Below are positions 1 through 11,096 of a DNA stretch of 64,000 nucleotides, in pieces. Source of the DNA: Jaltomata sinuosa (lineage: Eukaryota; Streptophyta; Magnoliopsida; Solanales; Solanaceae); contig QJPP01002958.1 in NCBI GenBank assembly GCA_003996215.1, forward strand, positions 62,001 through 126,000, given 5' to 3'. Position numbers and translations under genes: made by a program. Under the pieces are notes generated by a model. That model did not search any database and was not told the origin of the DNA. It saw nothing but the letters and a program-made list of their open reading frames with translations. The number at the start of each line of letters is the position of its first letter. The first letter of the stretch is position 1.

Positions 1-330
1 CCCTAAAACCTATTAGAGACCAGAAAAATCTGGTCGTCGCCCGTCCCTATAGGCTCCATCGCTAAAGGTCAATAGCGATGAGACTTTGTAACTGGTCCTA
101 AAGATCTTTAGGGACGGGCAAAATTCTGGTCCCTAAATGTCTTTTAGGGACTAAATTTTTGGTCGCTATACAAGGATCGATGGCATTGTCAGAGATTACT
201 TCTGGTCCCCATTAATCACTAGGGACCAACTTTACTGTCTTTAAAGTTTGTTATCGAGAGTAACTTGGTTACTGAATGTGATTTGTAGGATTGTAAATTG
301 TGGTCCTAAACTATAAAATCCCCAAAATTT
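1..330. repeat. Left subterminal repeat region of the CACTA-like element
   Basis: Several copies of a short motif with GGGAC(C/G) and GGTCCCTAAA cores occur in both orientations, for example near 10-50, 95-150 and 205-235. This mirrors the right end. In CACTA elements such repeats bind the transposition protein. The outermost terminus is not in the window. Confidence 0.6.
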
Positions 331-1499
331 TACAAAGGTATTAAATTTGTACCATAGAACATCAAATGCATATAATCAGATTTTGGATTAAAATCCCATT
401 AGCAGAAGTATACAACAATAACATAAGTCATTGTATTGTTTACACAACCCTTCAAAAAATCTAACATTTGTAGAAAAAGATAATTAGTCACCTAATATTA
501 AAAAATATAAGAAGCTTGTCACTTGTATCTAAGTCTTCTTTTCCTGCAACTTGACTTGCCAACTAAACACTTCAATACCTGCAAAAGTTTGAGATATATT
601 ATTTTTGTGGAAAATTGTTTAAATAATTTTTGTAAGTTCATATCTCACCCCCACCTCTAAAGCATTTTAAGCCATACAATTCTGATATAAAAAAATTGTC
701 TCAACTCTTCAAACAACAAAACACTAATGATGATGTCACTGCACTTCACTCATTCTAAAAGAATAAAAAGCAAGGAGAGAAACTAAACATAGAGCTAAAC
801 CAAAAATATGAACAAGTTGGTACTACCTTGATATGTTCTTCAGTGTATTGGTTCTTTTTCTGCAAATGTAACCAGCTTAAACATTAGAACACAATAAGCC
901 CTTTGTTCTCATCACCACAATAGAACAAAAAGAAAATAATTACCTTCAAATGTAATCATCTCATGCAATTAGACACCAGTACAAACCTTAAAACAAAATG
1001 TTCTTCGGTAGTAGAAGAACTTTTTGGATAACTTTAGATAATACTCACTTCTGCACCAAACTTCAAGCTGTAAATATAATACTGTTTTTGTGTTCAATAT
1101 GATGTTAATCTGTTCATCTGACTTACGCCAACAAAGGAGAAATCTTACATTATATTAAGGAGATATCTAGTATCAAGCCTTAGAAAATATCAGACGAAAG
1201 CATATGGCTGCTTACCTATTTTTATCTGAATTCTTCTCATGAGGAAAAAATAAAAAGGAAAACAAATACTGTTTTGCATCATGAAAAAAAGACGCTCTTT
1301 CTTCTCCCCTTTTTTGGTGACATAGAGCTATGAGCGCTGCCATGGCTACGTCCTCCTCTCCCTAGCTTCAAGCTGTGAAAGAGTCATCAAAAACACCATT
1401 ATATGTTGCGCAATTATCACATAAACAGATTACACAGACCAAATCCATATTTAAACCTATTCAATATATACATAGATAGCCTAGAATCCAATTCACCTT
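331..1499. other. Interior of CACTA-like element, no gene recognised
   Basis: AT-rich sequence with no sustained reading frame on either strand and no recognisable domain. Confidence 0.5.
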
Positions 1500-2095
1500 T
1501 AAGGAACTGGATGATATCACCATCGAGGAGGGTCTTCATCAAGTTGTTTTGATGAAGTTATCGTATGATGTACCAAGTTTACACAATTTTCCATCAAATG
1601 TCATTGCTTAATAGGTTCGCTTGCAAATCGACACTTACTCTTGAAATTTGAACTTTATGAAGATTATGTGGTTGTGCTATCAAAACAAGTGGGAGTTTTT
1701 TAGTTTAATGAAGAGAAACATCAGTTTAGAACCTTTCAATAGACACAATAATTCAATTAGAAAGAAGAAACCTCAAAATCTTTGGCTTGGGTATCTTTCC
1801 ATATTTTCCACCTTATATGTTTGCAAAGATTCAATTATTATCAATTGTATATGTTGTCGGAAAGCATAGAGAAACACAAGGTCGAACTACATTATTTGAT
1901 AGAGCAAACATCCAAAATGCATCAGATTACATTATTTGGATGAGAAATCTGGTAACCTTATTGAGCATTATCAAGAAGTTGTTTTTGGTAATCATTTTCT
2001 TTACTACATTGTTTGTAAACATGAAGGACATGATGAAGCTACTTGTCGTGTCCTGAAAAAGAAAAATAAGAGAAGATAATTGTAGAGGGGAAGAT
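1500..2095 (+). pseudogene. DUF4283 / zinc-knuckle domain fragment (LINE ORF1-like)
   Basis: Reading across frames gives the order typical of plant DUF4283 proteins. A strand-like segment comes first (1520-1590), then LANRHLLLKFELYEDY near 1622-1668. After a frame change there is EETSKSLAWVSF near 1767-1802, then FPPYMFAKIQLLSIVYVVGK near 1800-1870. The end is VCKHEGHDEATC near 2010-2050, a CCHC-like knuckle in which the first cysteine appears lost. DUF4283 domains are common at the N-terminus of plant LINE ORF1 proteins and in related gag-like host proteins. At least one frameshift and several stops make it a pseudogene. It was either captured by the CACTA-like element or is the remnant of an insertion into it. 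Confidence 0.6.
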
Positions 2096-3894
2096 GAAAC
2101 TGGAAGTGTTGAAAAATTTTAAGATAATCTGCATACAATTTTAGAGGAGAAAAAAAAGCGAGAGATAAGGAGTTAGATGTTTCCAGTCCCATTGTTATGA
2201 ATGCATTGGTTGAAGTTCAAAATAATGCCATTAATTTTATTGGAGCATCAAATATCAAATCAGGACAACAACAACTACCTGAGAACAGAGGTATTTCAGG
2301 TGATAAAATTGTTGAGCAGAGCGTTAACAGAAAATCTTGTCCCTGCAGCCATAAGCGAAATAATCCAAAATGAAACAAGTTAATCCATCATAAGATTTTG
2401 TGTACAAAATCTTATTACATATTTTCTTATACATAGATAAATTTACCAATGTTGAGTTTAAACCATTCCATTACTTCCTATGCAATAGTTCGGACATCGC
2501 AGTTCTTCATACAATAAAATGAACATTGCAGATTTAAACCTCAAATTGATGACCAAATTTAACCAGCAAAAGAATAGCACCTATTTATTTTTCATTCACC
2601 TGCAAAATTTGGCCAGTAATACAACGTGGCAAATAAGTTTTTGAAAAACACCAATAATTTATGCTACCATAATTAAAAGGAGCAAGCTAAATAAGTTTAA
2701 GTAAACCACCAAAACTAGAATCTTCTTGAAAGATACTTTTAAGTATAGATCATAAAAGATCAGTTTCCCATTAATAAGAAAAGTGTTAAGCTGAAAAACA
2801 TCTCTGTTATTTAAGAATAGGAAACAGTAAATGGTGAAGAAACAAAGTCCACAAAATAAATAAAGATATATACCACTTATTGGGAAAATTTAAAGCTTTC
2901 TCTTCTTTGTATGACACTTACAAATACTTGTCAATCAAATATAGAGATCAAGTTGGTAATCTAGGTGGTACAACCATGAGAATACTTAAGTTTGGTAGGC
3001 AAATTGAAAGTTGCACCTTTAAAATGTAAATAAAACATGACCTAGTTGCAAATTTAAAAGGTTATGTAGGAGTGTATCATAGTTTTAACAGAAAATAAGC
3101 AAACAATGATCAATTAGTCATAGACATTAAAATATCACAAATAAAAATAAAAAAAGGTGCCAAATTTCCTATATTGTAAGCCCTCTAAAAACATTAACCA
3201 ATACTCTAAAAGATAAATTTCAAGTTTATAATTAGACATGGAATCAGCACAAAAAAAAGTACATATTAACTAAATCATATGAATGGCATCTAAAGAAAGT
3301 GTAATTGCACCTCGAATAAGCGTTCAAATCAAATATCCTAATGTAAGAGATGAGAAGTAACAAAAATGATGGCATAAGATTCTCTATTATCCTACACATA
3401 GAGGAAGCGGACGGGCTGGGTTCTAACCTTAGTGAAATGGTGAAAAGCATAGAGGTGGAATCGAGGAGAGCATTGAATATTTCTCCTTCAGTGAATGAGT
3501 GAAACTGCTCCTTCTTTAGAAGAATAAGCTGACTCACAACATCTTGATGCTTCAACAAGAGATTCTAATTCTGAAATTGGCCACATAGATAAAGAACGCA
3601 AAAATAAACCCTAGCAACGTATGAACTCAAAAGACCAATTTAGAGAGAATGGTTTTTAGAAGCAAGGGCAAAATCTAAAGAAGAAAAAGAACGGGAATTA
3701 CAAGTCGATGTCTCCGTTGGAAGAGATCGCTGAGGATTTAGCTTCAGATTAGGTTTTGATAAAATATGATTTAGGGATTTTATGAATTTTAAAGAGAAGA
3801 TTTAAATTAAGGAGTTTTTCATATAAGTGTAGACTTTTGTTTCTCACTTTTTCTTTTTTTGTTAAGAGATAAATAGTATGGAACCTTTTGTTCG
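2096..3894. other. Interior of CACTA-like element, no gene recognised
   Basis: AT-rich. A minus-strand open stretch at 3244-3558 (104 codons, starting MLKHQDVVSQLILLKKEQ) resembles nothing I recognise and has a hydrophobic tail. I do not call it a gene. Confidence 0.4.
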
Positions 3895-4076
3895 GCTCAA
3901 GATAGAGAACTAGGGACCATATATTTATTAATTTTAGGACCAAATATTCTCTCTTCCCTAACTTAACACAAATAGGCGACAAGAAAGAAATATCATCCCC
4001 ACAAATATACCTTTTGGGACCAGATTTTTGTTCCTTCTCTAAACATTGATCCCTAATAAGCCTTTTTCTTGTAGCG
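3895..4076. repeat. Right subterminal repeats and terminal inverted repeat of CACTA-like element
   Basis: It contains GGGACCATA, AGGACCAAA, TTTTGGGACCAGATTTTTG and GATCCCTAATAAGCC, and then the terminus CTTTTTCTTGTAGCG. These motifs mirror those of the left end in inverted orientation. Confidence 0.6.
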
Positions 4077-4445
4077 GTGACTTACAGATTTCCCTTGAAT
4101 TTCTAGCCTTTGGGTAGTCCTACACAATATCAATATGGATATGTCGTGTCTTATAAATAACCCTTGGACTGTCAATTTTCGATAGTCTTGCACTTTATCC
4201 AATTGCGGATATTATCGTGACTTACGTATTACCCTTGAACTTTCAATATTTAGGTGATCTGACACACTATCATGTTTCAGATACCGCTGCATCTTACAGA
4301 TAACTCTTAGTTTGTAAAGTTTCATGCAATCTTGCACCCTATCAAGTTTTCAGATATCGCTGTGACTTATAGATGACTTTGGCCTTCCAATTTTCAGAAA
4401 ATCTAGTTCATCGTCCGATTAGGATGGCATCTTACAGACATCCCT
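4077..4445. repeat. Degenerate ~70-bp tandem repeat, six units
   Basis: The anchor CTTACAGAT(A)ACCCTTGGAC recurs with its C at 4081, 4150, 4221, 4293, 4366 and 4431, a spacing of 65-73 bases. Each unit continues with a TTCAATTTTC-type block, a CTTGCAC(C/A)CTATCA-type block and a GATATCGCTGTGA-type end. Units differ at many positions, so the array is old. It lies on the 3' side of the Tat/Ogre-type element and may derive from its 3' UTR. Confidence 0.7.
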
Positions 4446-4613
4446 TGGACTATATGATTTTGATTGCGATGACAAGCGGTGTTTAACCATTGGGGTGACA
4501 AGGTCTTTGCCACACGATCAAATATAGCTTCATCTTCTGGTGATTGATGCTTTTGTATGTATAAGCATACTTCAGAGCGAGACTTCGTTGTCTTTAATAA
4601 AGGTGCATAAATA

Positions 4614-5013
4614 TCCTCAATGCCAGACTACGCTGTCTTATGCAATATCGGATATGAATATTCTGGATGCCAGACTTGGCATAATAAGGAAGAAAATACA
4701 TCCTCAATGTTAGACTATTTCGTCTCATGCAATATCGGATATGAAATGTTGTATACTAGACTTCGCATAATAGGAGCAAATATACCCTCAATGTTAGACT
4801 CCTCCGTCTTACGCGATATTAGATGTAAATATGTTGGATGGAAGACTTGGAATAATAATAATAATATCCTCAGTGTTAGACTCCTCCGTCTTACGCGATA
4901 TCGGATATAAACATGCCAGGCTTGGCATACTACGGAAGAGAATATACCCTCAATGTCAGACACCTCCATCTTACGTGTTATCGGATATAGATATGCTAAA
5001 TGCCATACTGGGC

Positions 5014-5049
<36 letters not shown>

Positions 5050-5310
5050 TCCTCAACGTTAGACTCCACTGTCTCACGTGATATTGGATATGAATATGCC
5101 AGGCTTGGCATAATAATAATAATAATAATATCCTTAACGTTAGACTCCTCCGTCTCACGCGATATTTGATATAAATATGCTGAATGCCAGACTCGGCATA
5201 GTAATAAGGATGCATGAATATCTGTGGCATAAATATGCAAATGAAAATATCCTCAACGTTATACTCCTCCGTCTTACGCGATTTTAGATATAAGTATGCT
5301 CTTGAGTTGA
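4614..5310. repeat. Degenerate ~80-bp minisatellite with embedded TAA microsatellites, about eight units
   Basis: Units begin with TCCTCAA(T/C)GTTAGACTCC near 4614, 4701, 4785, 4867, 4947, 5050, 5131 and 5250. They continue with CCGTCTTACGCGATATCGGA and ATATGCCAGGCTTGGCATAA. The unit junction carries ATAATA runs that vary in length (two AT-rich trinucleotides up to about twelve), which explains the changing period. Long open stretches on both strands here, including a 268-codon one on the minus strand, come from the repeat and are not genes. Confidence 0.8.
5014..5049. repeat. (TAA)n microsatellite, about 12 units
   Basis: An uninterrupted ATA/TAA run sits inside one unit of the 80-bp array. 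A second, shorter run of about seven units lies at 5110-5131. Confidence 0.95.
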
Positions 5311-5419
5311 TCCTGCGTAGCCAGTGTGACTTGAGGACACCTCTGAATGTCATCCTCTTTGAAACCGGCCGGTAGAGGGACATAATATCCGCAGCAAATG
5401 CATCTACGGTATTAATAAT

Positions 5420-5565
5420 GATGATGGTCCTCTTGACATGGTCCTGTTGACATGCGAATACGACATGGACCTCTTGGCATGGTCCTCTTGACATGCAAAT
5501 ATGACATGGCCCTCTTGTCATGGTCCTCTTGACATGGTCCTCTCGATATGCAAATATGACATGAT
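5420..5565. repeat. Short tandem repeat based on TGGTCCTCTTGACA
   Basis: The core CATGGTCCTCTTGACATG is repeated about seven times with substitutions. Twice it alternates with GCAAATATGACATG. It is a third distinct repeat type in less than 1.5 kb. Confidence 0.8.
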
Positions 5566-5754
5566 GTGGATGATCATGCGATTATATGTGTAGCAGTTGT
5601 AGAAAATATCACGTTTAGTTTTTACGTTGTCCTGTTTACTCCTTTGTGAATACCTGTGCTCAAGGCAAACAATTAGTAGCCACAATGTCACTTTTACTAG
5701 AGACCACAATCGAACTTGAATAACTTTAAAGACAACGTCTATGAAGCTAATCAA

Positions 5755-6879
5755 AACAACTTTTTTTCGAATGTGAATGAAATGGTTGTGCCCCTTTTTT
5801 GGGGATAACGATAAGTACCATTTTTTAACATCGTCTGTTCGGGGTGATTTTTGACTTGATGGGGATTGGCAGAGAACGTCGCCGATCTCTAATTTGATGT
5901 CTTAATTTGAAGTTGACTCAAAATGTCTTGGTCTGCTTGGGGACTCGAGGATGCTGTCAAAAACTCTTGTGGACTACAAGAAGATTTGTCCGTTCTAGGG
6001 ACTTTTGCCTCTTTGGCTCCTTCCCACTGTTTTGGCTTTTATCGCCAAGCTTGGGGCATTTGGTCTCATTACATTTCTTTGAACGCATTGTACAATGAGG
6101 GACTGCTTTCTAACATACTTTTAGGACAACCTGCATCCACAGAAAAATTATTAGTTTTTTGTGAAACTGATCTGTGTTGACCTCTTTTGATCTTCTGCTC
6201 TTTGCTTTGTCTTTTCTGGGTGCTTTCCATTCTCAGGTACTAGTCGTCCTCAACTCCCCAGGTCACAGTAGACATAAGATAAATTCAAATTATAAAGGAG
6301 TAAAACTAATCTGTTGTTAAGATTTTTCAATCAAGTTCTTCGGAAAACAAGGATTTTAAAAAAAAGATAGTTTGAAAAAGTATATGCCCATCATGTCATT
6401 TGCTAGCTCAACGAATGTCCTTTACTTGAGGCTTTGACATTTTTGACATACCATCGGCAGACTCTGGAGATCCTTCATCATCCTAGCTGGGGAGTTCAAA
6501 ATATTTTTTCAAAAATTTGTCATAGCTGGAGATTAATCCCCCTCGGACTATATTAAAACTGGGGATTTTTGAAGTAGATTCTGATCCCTTGGTGTTGGGG
6601 AACTCTTTGGAGTTTAATTTTGAACTTTTGAATGAAGCCTGGTGGAAATTTTGAGGTCTTCCTTACAAAAAATTCCCAGTTAAAGGTTTTGCGATGAATC
6701 TCACTCTATTGGCAAGAGACTTGAGACTTTATGGGGATTACGAGATTCTTTCTCTATATTCATTTCCGTTGCTCTTTGGCACGTTCTGTATTTTGACTTA
6801 TTTGAGACAATCTTCGCCTTTTATATTTTTGAGATTCCTTTCTCAAAAATTCTACTCCAGTTTCCATTTCCTGGGTGAT
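5755..6879 (-). other. 3' untranslated region of the Tat/Ogre-type element, with an antisense open stretch
   Basis: No minus-strand coding is seen. On the plus strand, antisense to the element, an open stretch of 85 codons runs 5923-6180 (begins MSWSAWGLEDAVKNSCGLQE). Some Tat-lineage elements carry an extra antisense reading frame between pol and the 3' LTR, and this is the expected place for one. I cannot show homology. A second plus-strand open stretch lies at 6694-6912 but reads into the tandem repeat. Confidence 0.4.
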
Positions 6880-7155
6880 ATGACCGAACCGTTGTGGCGC
6901 CTACGTATCTAGTTGAGGCAGGAATCAGTTCAAACATAGTTCCCACACTCAAAGTGGGAGAGAATTAGAAATAGATAAAAGGGTGACCGAAGCTAAAAAA
7001 GGTCGCCTACGTATCTCATTCTTGAGAATTCTGGTCAAACGTAGTTCAAGATAAGTTGGGGAAAGATAGATTTTCCTAAGGGGTTGACCAAAGCCGATAC
7101 AGGCCGCCTACATATCTCATTCTTGAGAATCCAGGTGAAACATAGTTCGTAGAAA
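6880..7155 (-). repeat. Three ~103-bp tandem repeats with the CGCCTACGTATCT core (Tat 3' UTR)
   Basis: Units start at GACCGAACCGTTGTGGCGCC (6880), GACCGAAGCTAAAAAAGGTC (about 6983) and GACCAAAGCCGATACAGGCC (about 7086). Each continues with CGCCTACGTATCTCATTC, a GAGAAT(C/T)C(A/T)GG(T) block and AAACGTAGTTC. This repeat is, from general knowledge, characteristic of Tat/Ogre-type elements in Solanaceae. Confidence 0.8.
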
Positions 7156-7319
7156 GAGGATAGGGGATTTTCAATCTATTACAAAGCATAAAAATGATTA
7201 CAATCAGAAAATGCGATTACAGGGAAAGAAATAGAAGGGAAAGGAACCATCTTCAGGCGTATTATCCCTTTGTAGCATCGAAGTTGCTATAGGCTTGGGC
7301 GATACTATGATCATTCATC

Positions 7320-7901
7320 TCAAACAAAATCAAAGAACTTTTTGGACGATGTACAGTCATTGTTAATTTGTTGCAGACTTTCCTTTGTCTCGCGGGAGGG
7401 AAGGATTAATTGTCCGTTCTCTGGTTTGAATTCTGGATAGACCAATAAATTTTGGAAAATAATGTTTGTGCTCATTCTCGTCCTATTATTGTAGGACCAA
7501 TCAAAGATGTCTATGTATAGCTTGAGCAAACTGATAAGTTCTTTCTTTTGCGCCTTTGCCAAATGAACACCGATGCTAATTTCATTGACTTGACTGTTGC
7601 CTCCCAAATTGACCACTTCAAACTATTTTAGGTGGGGCCTTTTCTGGTCTTCAAAGTTCTTAGACTTCTTTGTTGTTCGTTCAATGCCCATGATGTCTTC
7701 AATATACTCCTTGAAATCATCATCATCTATCTCGATTTGTTCGTTAAACTCTCGACATGACATGAAAGTGGCAGGTTTTAACTTATCATTACTGAAACCA
7801 AAACAAAATGGGTTAGACAATAACAAGTAAACACAAATAATTTTGAACGGTAAATATTTTCGAAATAAGGAGGCTTTCAGTGAAATTCCGAAAATATTCA
7901 C
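7320..7901 (-). pseudogene. N-terminal leader of Tat reverse transcriptase, broken
   Basis: The frame reads FKEYIEDIMGIERTTKKSKN, then VNLGGNSQVNEISIGVHLAK and LLKLYIDIFDWSYNN. This is the conserved stretch just before the RT palm in Tat elements. A stop at about 7620 splits it. After EFKPENGQLILPS the similarity ends and the frame stops at 7320. None of the RT catalytic blocks (including the aspartate pair), RNase H or integrase follows. The deletion therefore joins the RT leader to the 3' untranslated region. Confidence 0.65.
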
Positions 7902-7933
7902 AAATTATGGCTACAACCCACACAAATGTAGGT

Positions 7934-9536
7934 TCATGACTTTGGGAAAGTAGTAAATAGTACGAGGAATATTAAAACATAAAGGGTGGGTCGTGGAGCC
8001 TCATCTGGACCATCACCGATTTTTTCATAAAATAGAGTCTTTGTATACGCAGCCGAGTGGAGAGTCATGAGGGGAGTTGTGGCCCAGTTCTGTAACTTTT
8101 TGCCAGGTCTGGCATCCCTGATCATGGAGGCTTTGGGGATTTTATCTGTTATAGCATCACATTCCTCAAATAGATCCTTGATTCCATCCTTTAAACCGTC
8201 TCTTGGGGGACCAATACGAATTGGAAATGACTGATATAAGTGAGGGAGTGGCTTAGGCGGTCCAGACTGTTTCTTTCCCTCGACTTTTGCTTTGTCCTTC
8301 TGGGCCACATACCCTAGTCCATGCCTGGTCAACCATCCAGGGATGTTTAAAGGCTCTTTCATACCATCAGAATTCTTTTCTAGTATCAGACCGGGCTCGT
8401 GTCCACTTCATCGCAGTCGCGAGCACTTTATAGATAGGTGGCATGGGAATTTGAGGAGCAATATCTTCTCCGGTGGCATTTACGATCTCTGCAGTGTAGA
8501 AGTCTCTTCCCCTTGGGACGTCTTCAATCATAGGGACACAGTTGTTAGGACGGCTCAAGTGACTTTCTTCTCCGTGGATCACCACCTCATGTTCCTCCCA
8601 AATGAACTTCACCATCTGGTGCAAAGTTCATGGTACGGCTCCATCTCCATGGATCCACAGTCTTCCCAAAAGCAAGTTATAACTGGTGGTAATATCCATG
8701 ACTTGGAATTTTGTACCAAACTTGGCAGGTCCCATTTGGATATACAAGCTAACTTCTTAAATAGTGTCCCTTTGACCTCTATCAAAAGTTCTCACGTAGA
8801 CCCTGCTCTGGCGAATCTTTCCTAGATCATACTCCAACTGAGTCAGTGTGGACAACAGACAGATGTTCAGCCCCGATCCATCATCGATCAAAACTCTATT
8901 TATCATTTTCTCTTGACATTTGACCATGACGTGCAAGGACTTGTTGCGTATTAACCCTCCAAAGGGTAGTTCGGCAATACTTAAAGTATCTATAGCCTTT
9001 TCAAGCATTTCTTGAATTTTAAGGCCAAACGACACTATTGACTTGCTCACAACCCATTCTTCAACGACCTCTATCATGTTAACAGTGGCTCCTCCATGAT
9101 TCGGGAGCGGGTTATTATTAACATTAGCTGGTGCTATTTGTAGTGTGACCACTCTTTGATCAATCAAATCCTGAATTTTGTGCCTCAGGTTAATGCAGTC
9201 TTCGGTATCATGTCCAACTCCTCCGGAATGATAAGCACAATGTCGGTCAGTCCTGAAGAAATGAGAGTCAGGATTTGCAGGTTTGGGTGGAATGGGCTGG
9301 ATAAATCCTACAGCCTTCAATCTTTCGTACAACTGAGTTCTGGTTTCAGCCAGCTGGGTGAAAGTTCGAGGAATTTTCTTTTCTAGATTTGGATGAGGGA
9401 GGTTGGTATTAGTGGAGGGAGAAACTTGGTGATTGTTATGATTTTTTGGAGCCTTTCGATATACTTGAAAGTTTTGGTCAGGAACTTGGTAAGTGGGTTG
9501 CACATTTGGTTGTGGAGCTTGGTAAATGAGCTGCAT
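7934..9536 (-). pseudogene. Tat/Ogre gag C-terminus and aspartic protease, broken
   Basis: The N-terminal part (9536-9100) ends in CAYHSGGVGHDTEDC followed by LRHKIQDLI, a zinc-binding motif of the lineage. The protease follows with VLIDDGSGLNICLLSTL (catalytic D-x-G in the variant form DDG) near 8850-8900. The substrate-flap region QVMDITTSYNLLLGRLWIH lies near 8660-8720. Stops occur at about 8757 and 8629. A frame change near 8365 leads into NIPGWLTRHGLGYV, which occupies the place of the family's glycine-rich G-patch-like segment. Normally the protease processes the gag-pol polyprotein; this copy cannot make it whole. Confidence 0.75.
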
Positions 9537-9542
9537 ATTTAG

Positions 9543-11096
9543 TTATGGATCTTGGTAAATGGGTTGAGTATAGAAAATTGGTTGAGGGTTTTGTGGAGCT
9601 GGGGGAGGGGTTGTTGGAATAAGTGGCTTTTTGTAGTTGGCTTCGAAGGGTTTCCGTGATTTTGGGCTAGGACTGGAAGATATCGAAGACATCTCTTCCC
9701 TCTTATTTTTGGGAAGTCTTGCCGATCCTGAGGAAGCAAAGGCCTTGGAAATCTTGACACTTCGAAGACCTTCTTCTACAATTTCACCGATCTTGATTAG
9801 GTCGGCAAACTTGGCTTTAACCGCTGATATCATCTTGTCATAAAATTTTGACTCTAAAGCGTGCATAAACACCGCGCTTATCTCTTCTTCTATCATGGGA
9901 GGCTGAACTCTCACCGCCTTCTTTCTCCATCGATAGGCATAGTCTCTGAAGTCTTCGTTTGATTTTTGTTTGATGCATCCTAGAGAATACCGATCAGGGA
10001 TGACTTCCACATTATATGCAAACCTCTGAGCGAAGTCTCAGGCTAGATCACTCCACTTAGACCATTTTCTCACTTCCTGAGACGTGAACCATTCTAAAGC
10101 TTCTCTGCTCAGGCTTTGACTGAAAAGCCTCATTAACAGGGCATCATTCTTTCTAGCGCCGAACATCTGGTCGCAATGGCTTCTTAAATGGGCTTCAGGA
10201 TTTCTGCCACCATTGAAGGTCTCAAACTTGGGAATTTTGAATCCTTCTGGCATGTCCATTTTGGGATGGATACAGAGATCATAATAGTCATAGCCTTTCT
10301 TGTAAGATGAATCTCGTAGTTCTCTGATCCTGGTTATTTCTTCCTTCATTTGTGCCATGTCAAGATCATGCTTATTTTTTGTGGCTCTTAACTCTTTTTC
10401 CTTCTCCTCATAGTGATCCAGCTCAGGGCTTTCCTGGACAGCGGTGTATGGTTGGTTCTACCATGGCATGGAAAGTGGTTGGTGGTATGTTTTGAACAGG
10501 TGGGGATTGGACGTATGGAATGGAATTTGGATATGTGGGAGTGTAATTATGTGGATTAGTGACGTTGGGATGGTTATTTTGGGAGTTGTAGGTATTTGGT
10601 GGCATGTTTTGATAGTTTGGAGGGAGATTTTGTGGAAGGAAGGCACTTGTGTTGTTGCTCTGGTAGTGTGCTGGACAGGAGGAGTATGGATTTGATATGA
10701 GGATCCAATATGGGGAGGGTTATTGAAGAGAGGTTCATTGGAAAGTCTAGGTACGAAGGAATGAGGTATATTCCTTGGGCGGTTCTCAGTTAACGGGGAA
10801 TTGAGTGGAAGGATTTGGAGAGGAGGTTGAGAGTTGCCCAGAGATGGAGTGTTGGCAGCAATAGCCAGGCTAGCCATATCTTTGGCTTTCTGTACCTCTT
10901 CTTGCATTTTCTCTATCTTTCTTCCTAGTTCGGCAATCATTTTGCTCTGTTCAGCAATAACATTGTCTCTCACGGCCAAGACATTCTCTTTCTCACTATC
11001 AGTCATTTTACCCTTAGCGAAGCGAGGGTTAGAGGAGGAATCTATTTGTGCCTTTGAGCGGGTGAAGTAGGAATGTTCGGCCAGTTTTGCCAACAC
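9543..11096 (-). pseudogene. Tat/Ogre gag (capsid) N-terminal two thirds, broken
   Basis: It starts at a methionine at 11096 after a short noncoding leader, with a basic and then coiled-coil-like stretch (VIAEQSKMIAELGRKIEKMQ). A proline/asparagine-rich linker follows (10450-10750). The retrotransposon gag domain runs 10358-10038 (FETFNGGRNPEAHLRSHCDQ, SQSLSREALEWFTS) and on into YAYRWRKKAVRVQPP near 9930. The frame changes near 10600 and back near 10427, where an extra base is likely. There is a TGA at about 10037 and a TAA at about 9541. Gag would form the virus-like particle in which the element is reverse transcribed. Confidence 0.75.

Larger units (their letters stand above)
1..4076. mobile_element. 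Non-autonomous CACTA (En/Spm)-like transposon, left tip outside window
   Basis: The right end at 4076 reads TTTTTCTTGTAGCG, which in reverse is CGCTACAAGAAAAA. This is one base from the canonical CACTA terminus (CACTACAAGAAAA). Both ends carry short subterminal motifs of the type GGGACC.../...GGTCCCTAAA in both orientations (1-330 and 3895-4076), as CACTA elements do. The left tip itself is not seen; base 1 already lies in subterminal repeat. No transposase (TNPD/TNPA-like) reading frame is visible, so the element would depend on another copy. The interior is AT-rich and holds a broken DUF4283 fragment. The altered last bases (GTAGCG instead of GTAGTG) suggest an old or immobile copy. A candidate 3-bp target duplication (GTG at 4077-4079) cannot be confirmed without the left end. 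Confidence 0.6.

Noticed and set aside
1..20. Base 1 as the true left end of the CACTA-like element
   Set aside because: No CACTA terminus is present; the window simply starts within subterminal repeats.
4077..5310. Regularly spaced repeats as a CRISPR array
   Set aside because: Units are contiguous and degenerate without unique spacers, and the setting is a plant genome.
4715..5521. 268-codon minus-strand open frame and long plus-strand frames
   Set aside because: They arise from the tandem 80-bp repeat and TAA runs; translation is itself repetitive and resembles no protein.
10444..11070. Plus-strand open frames opposite gag
   Set aside because: They are antisense to the proline/asparagine-rich linker and coiled-coil part of Tat gag, and glycine/tryptophan-rich by chance.
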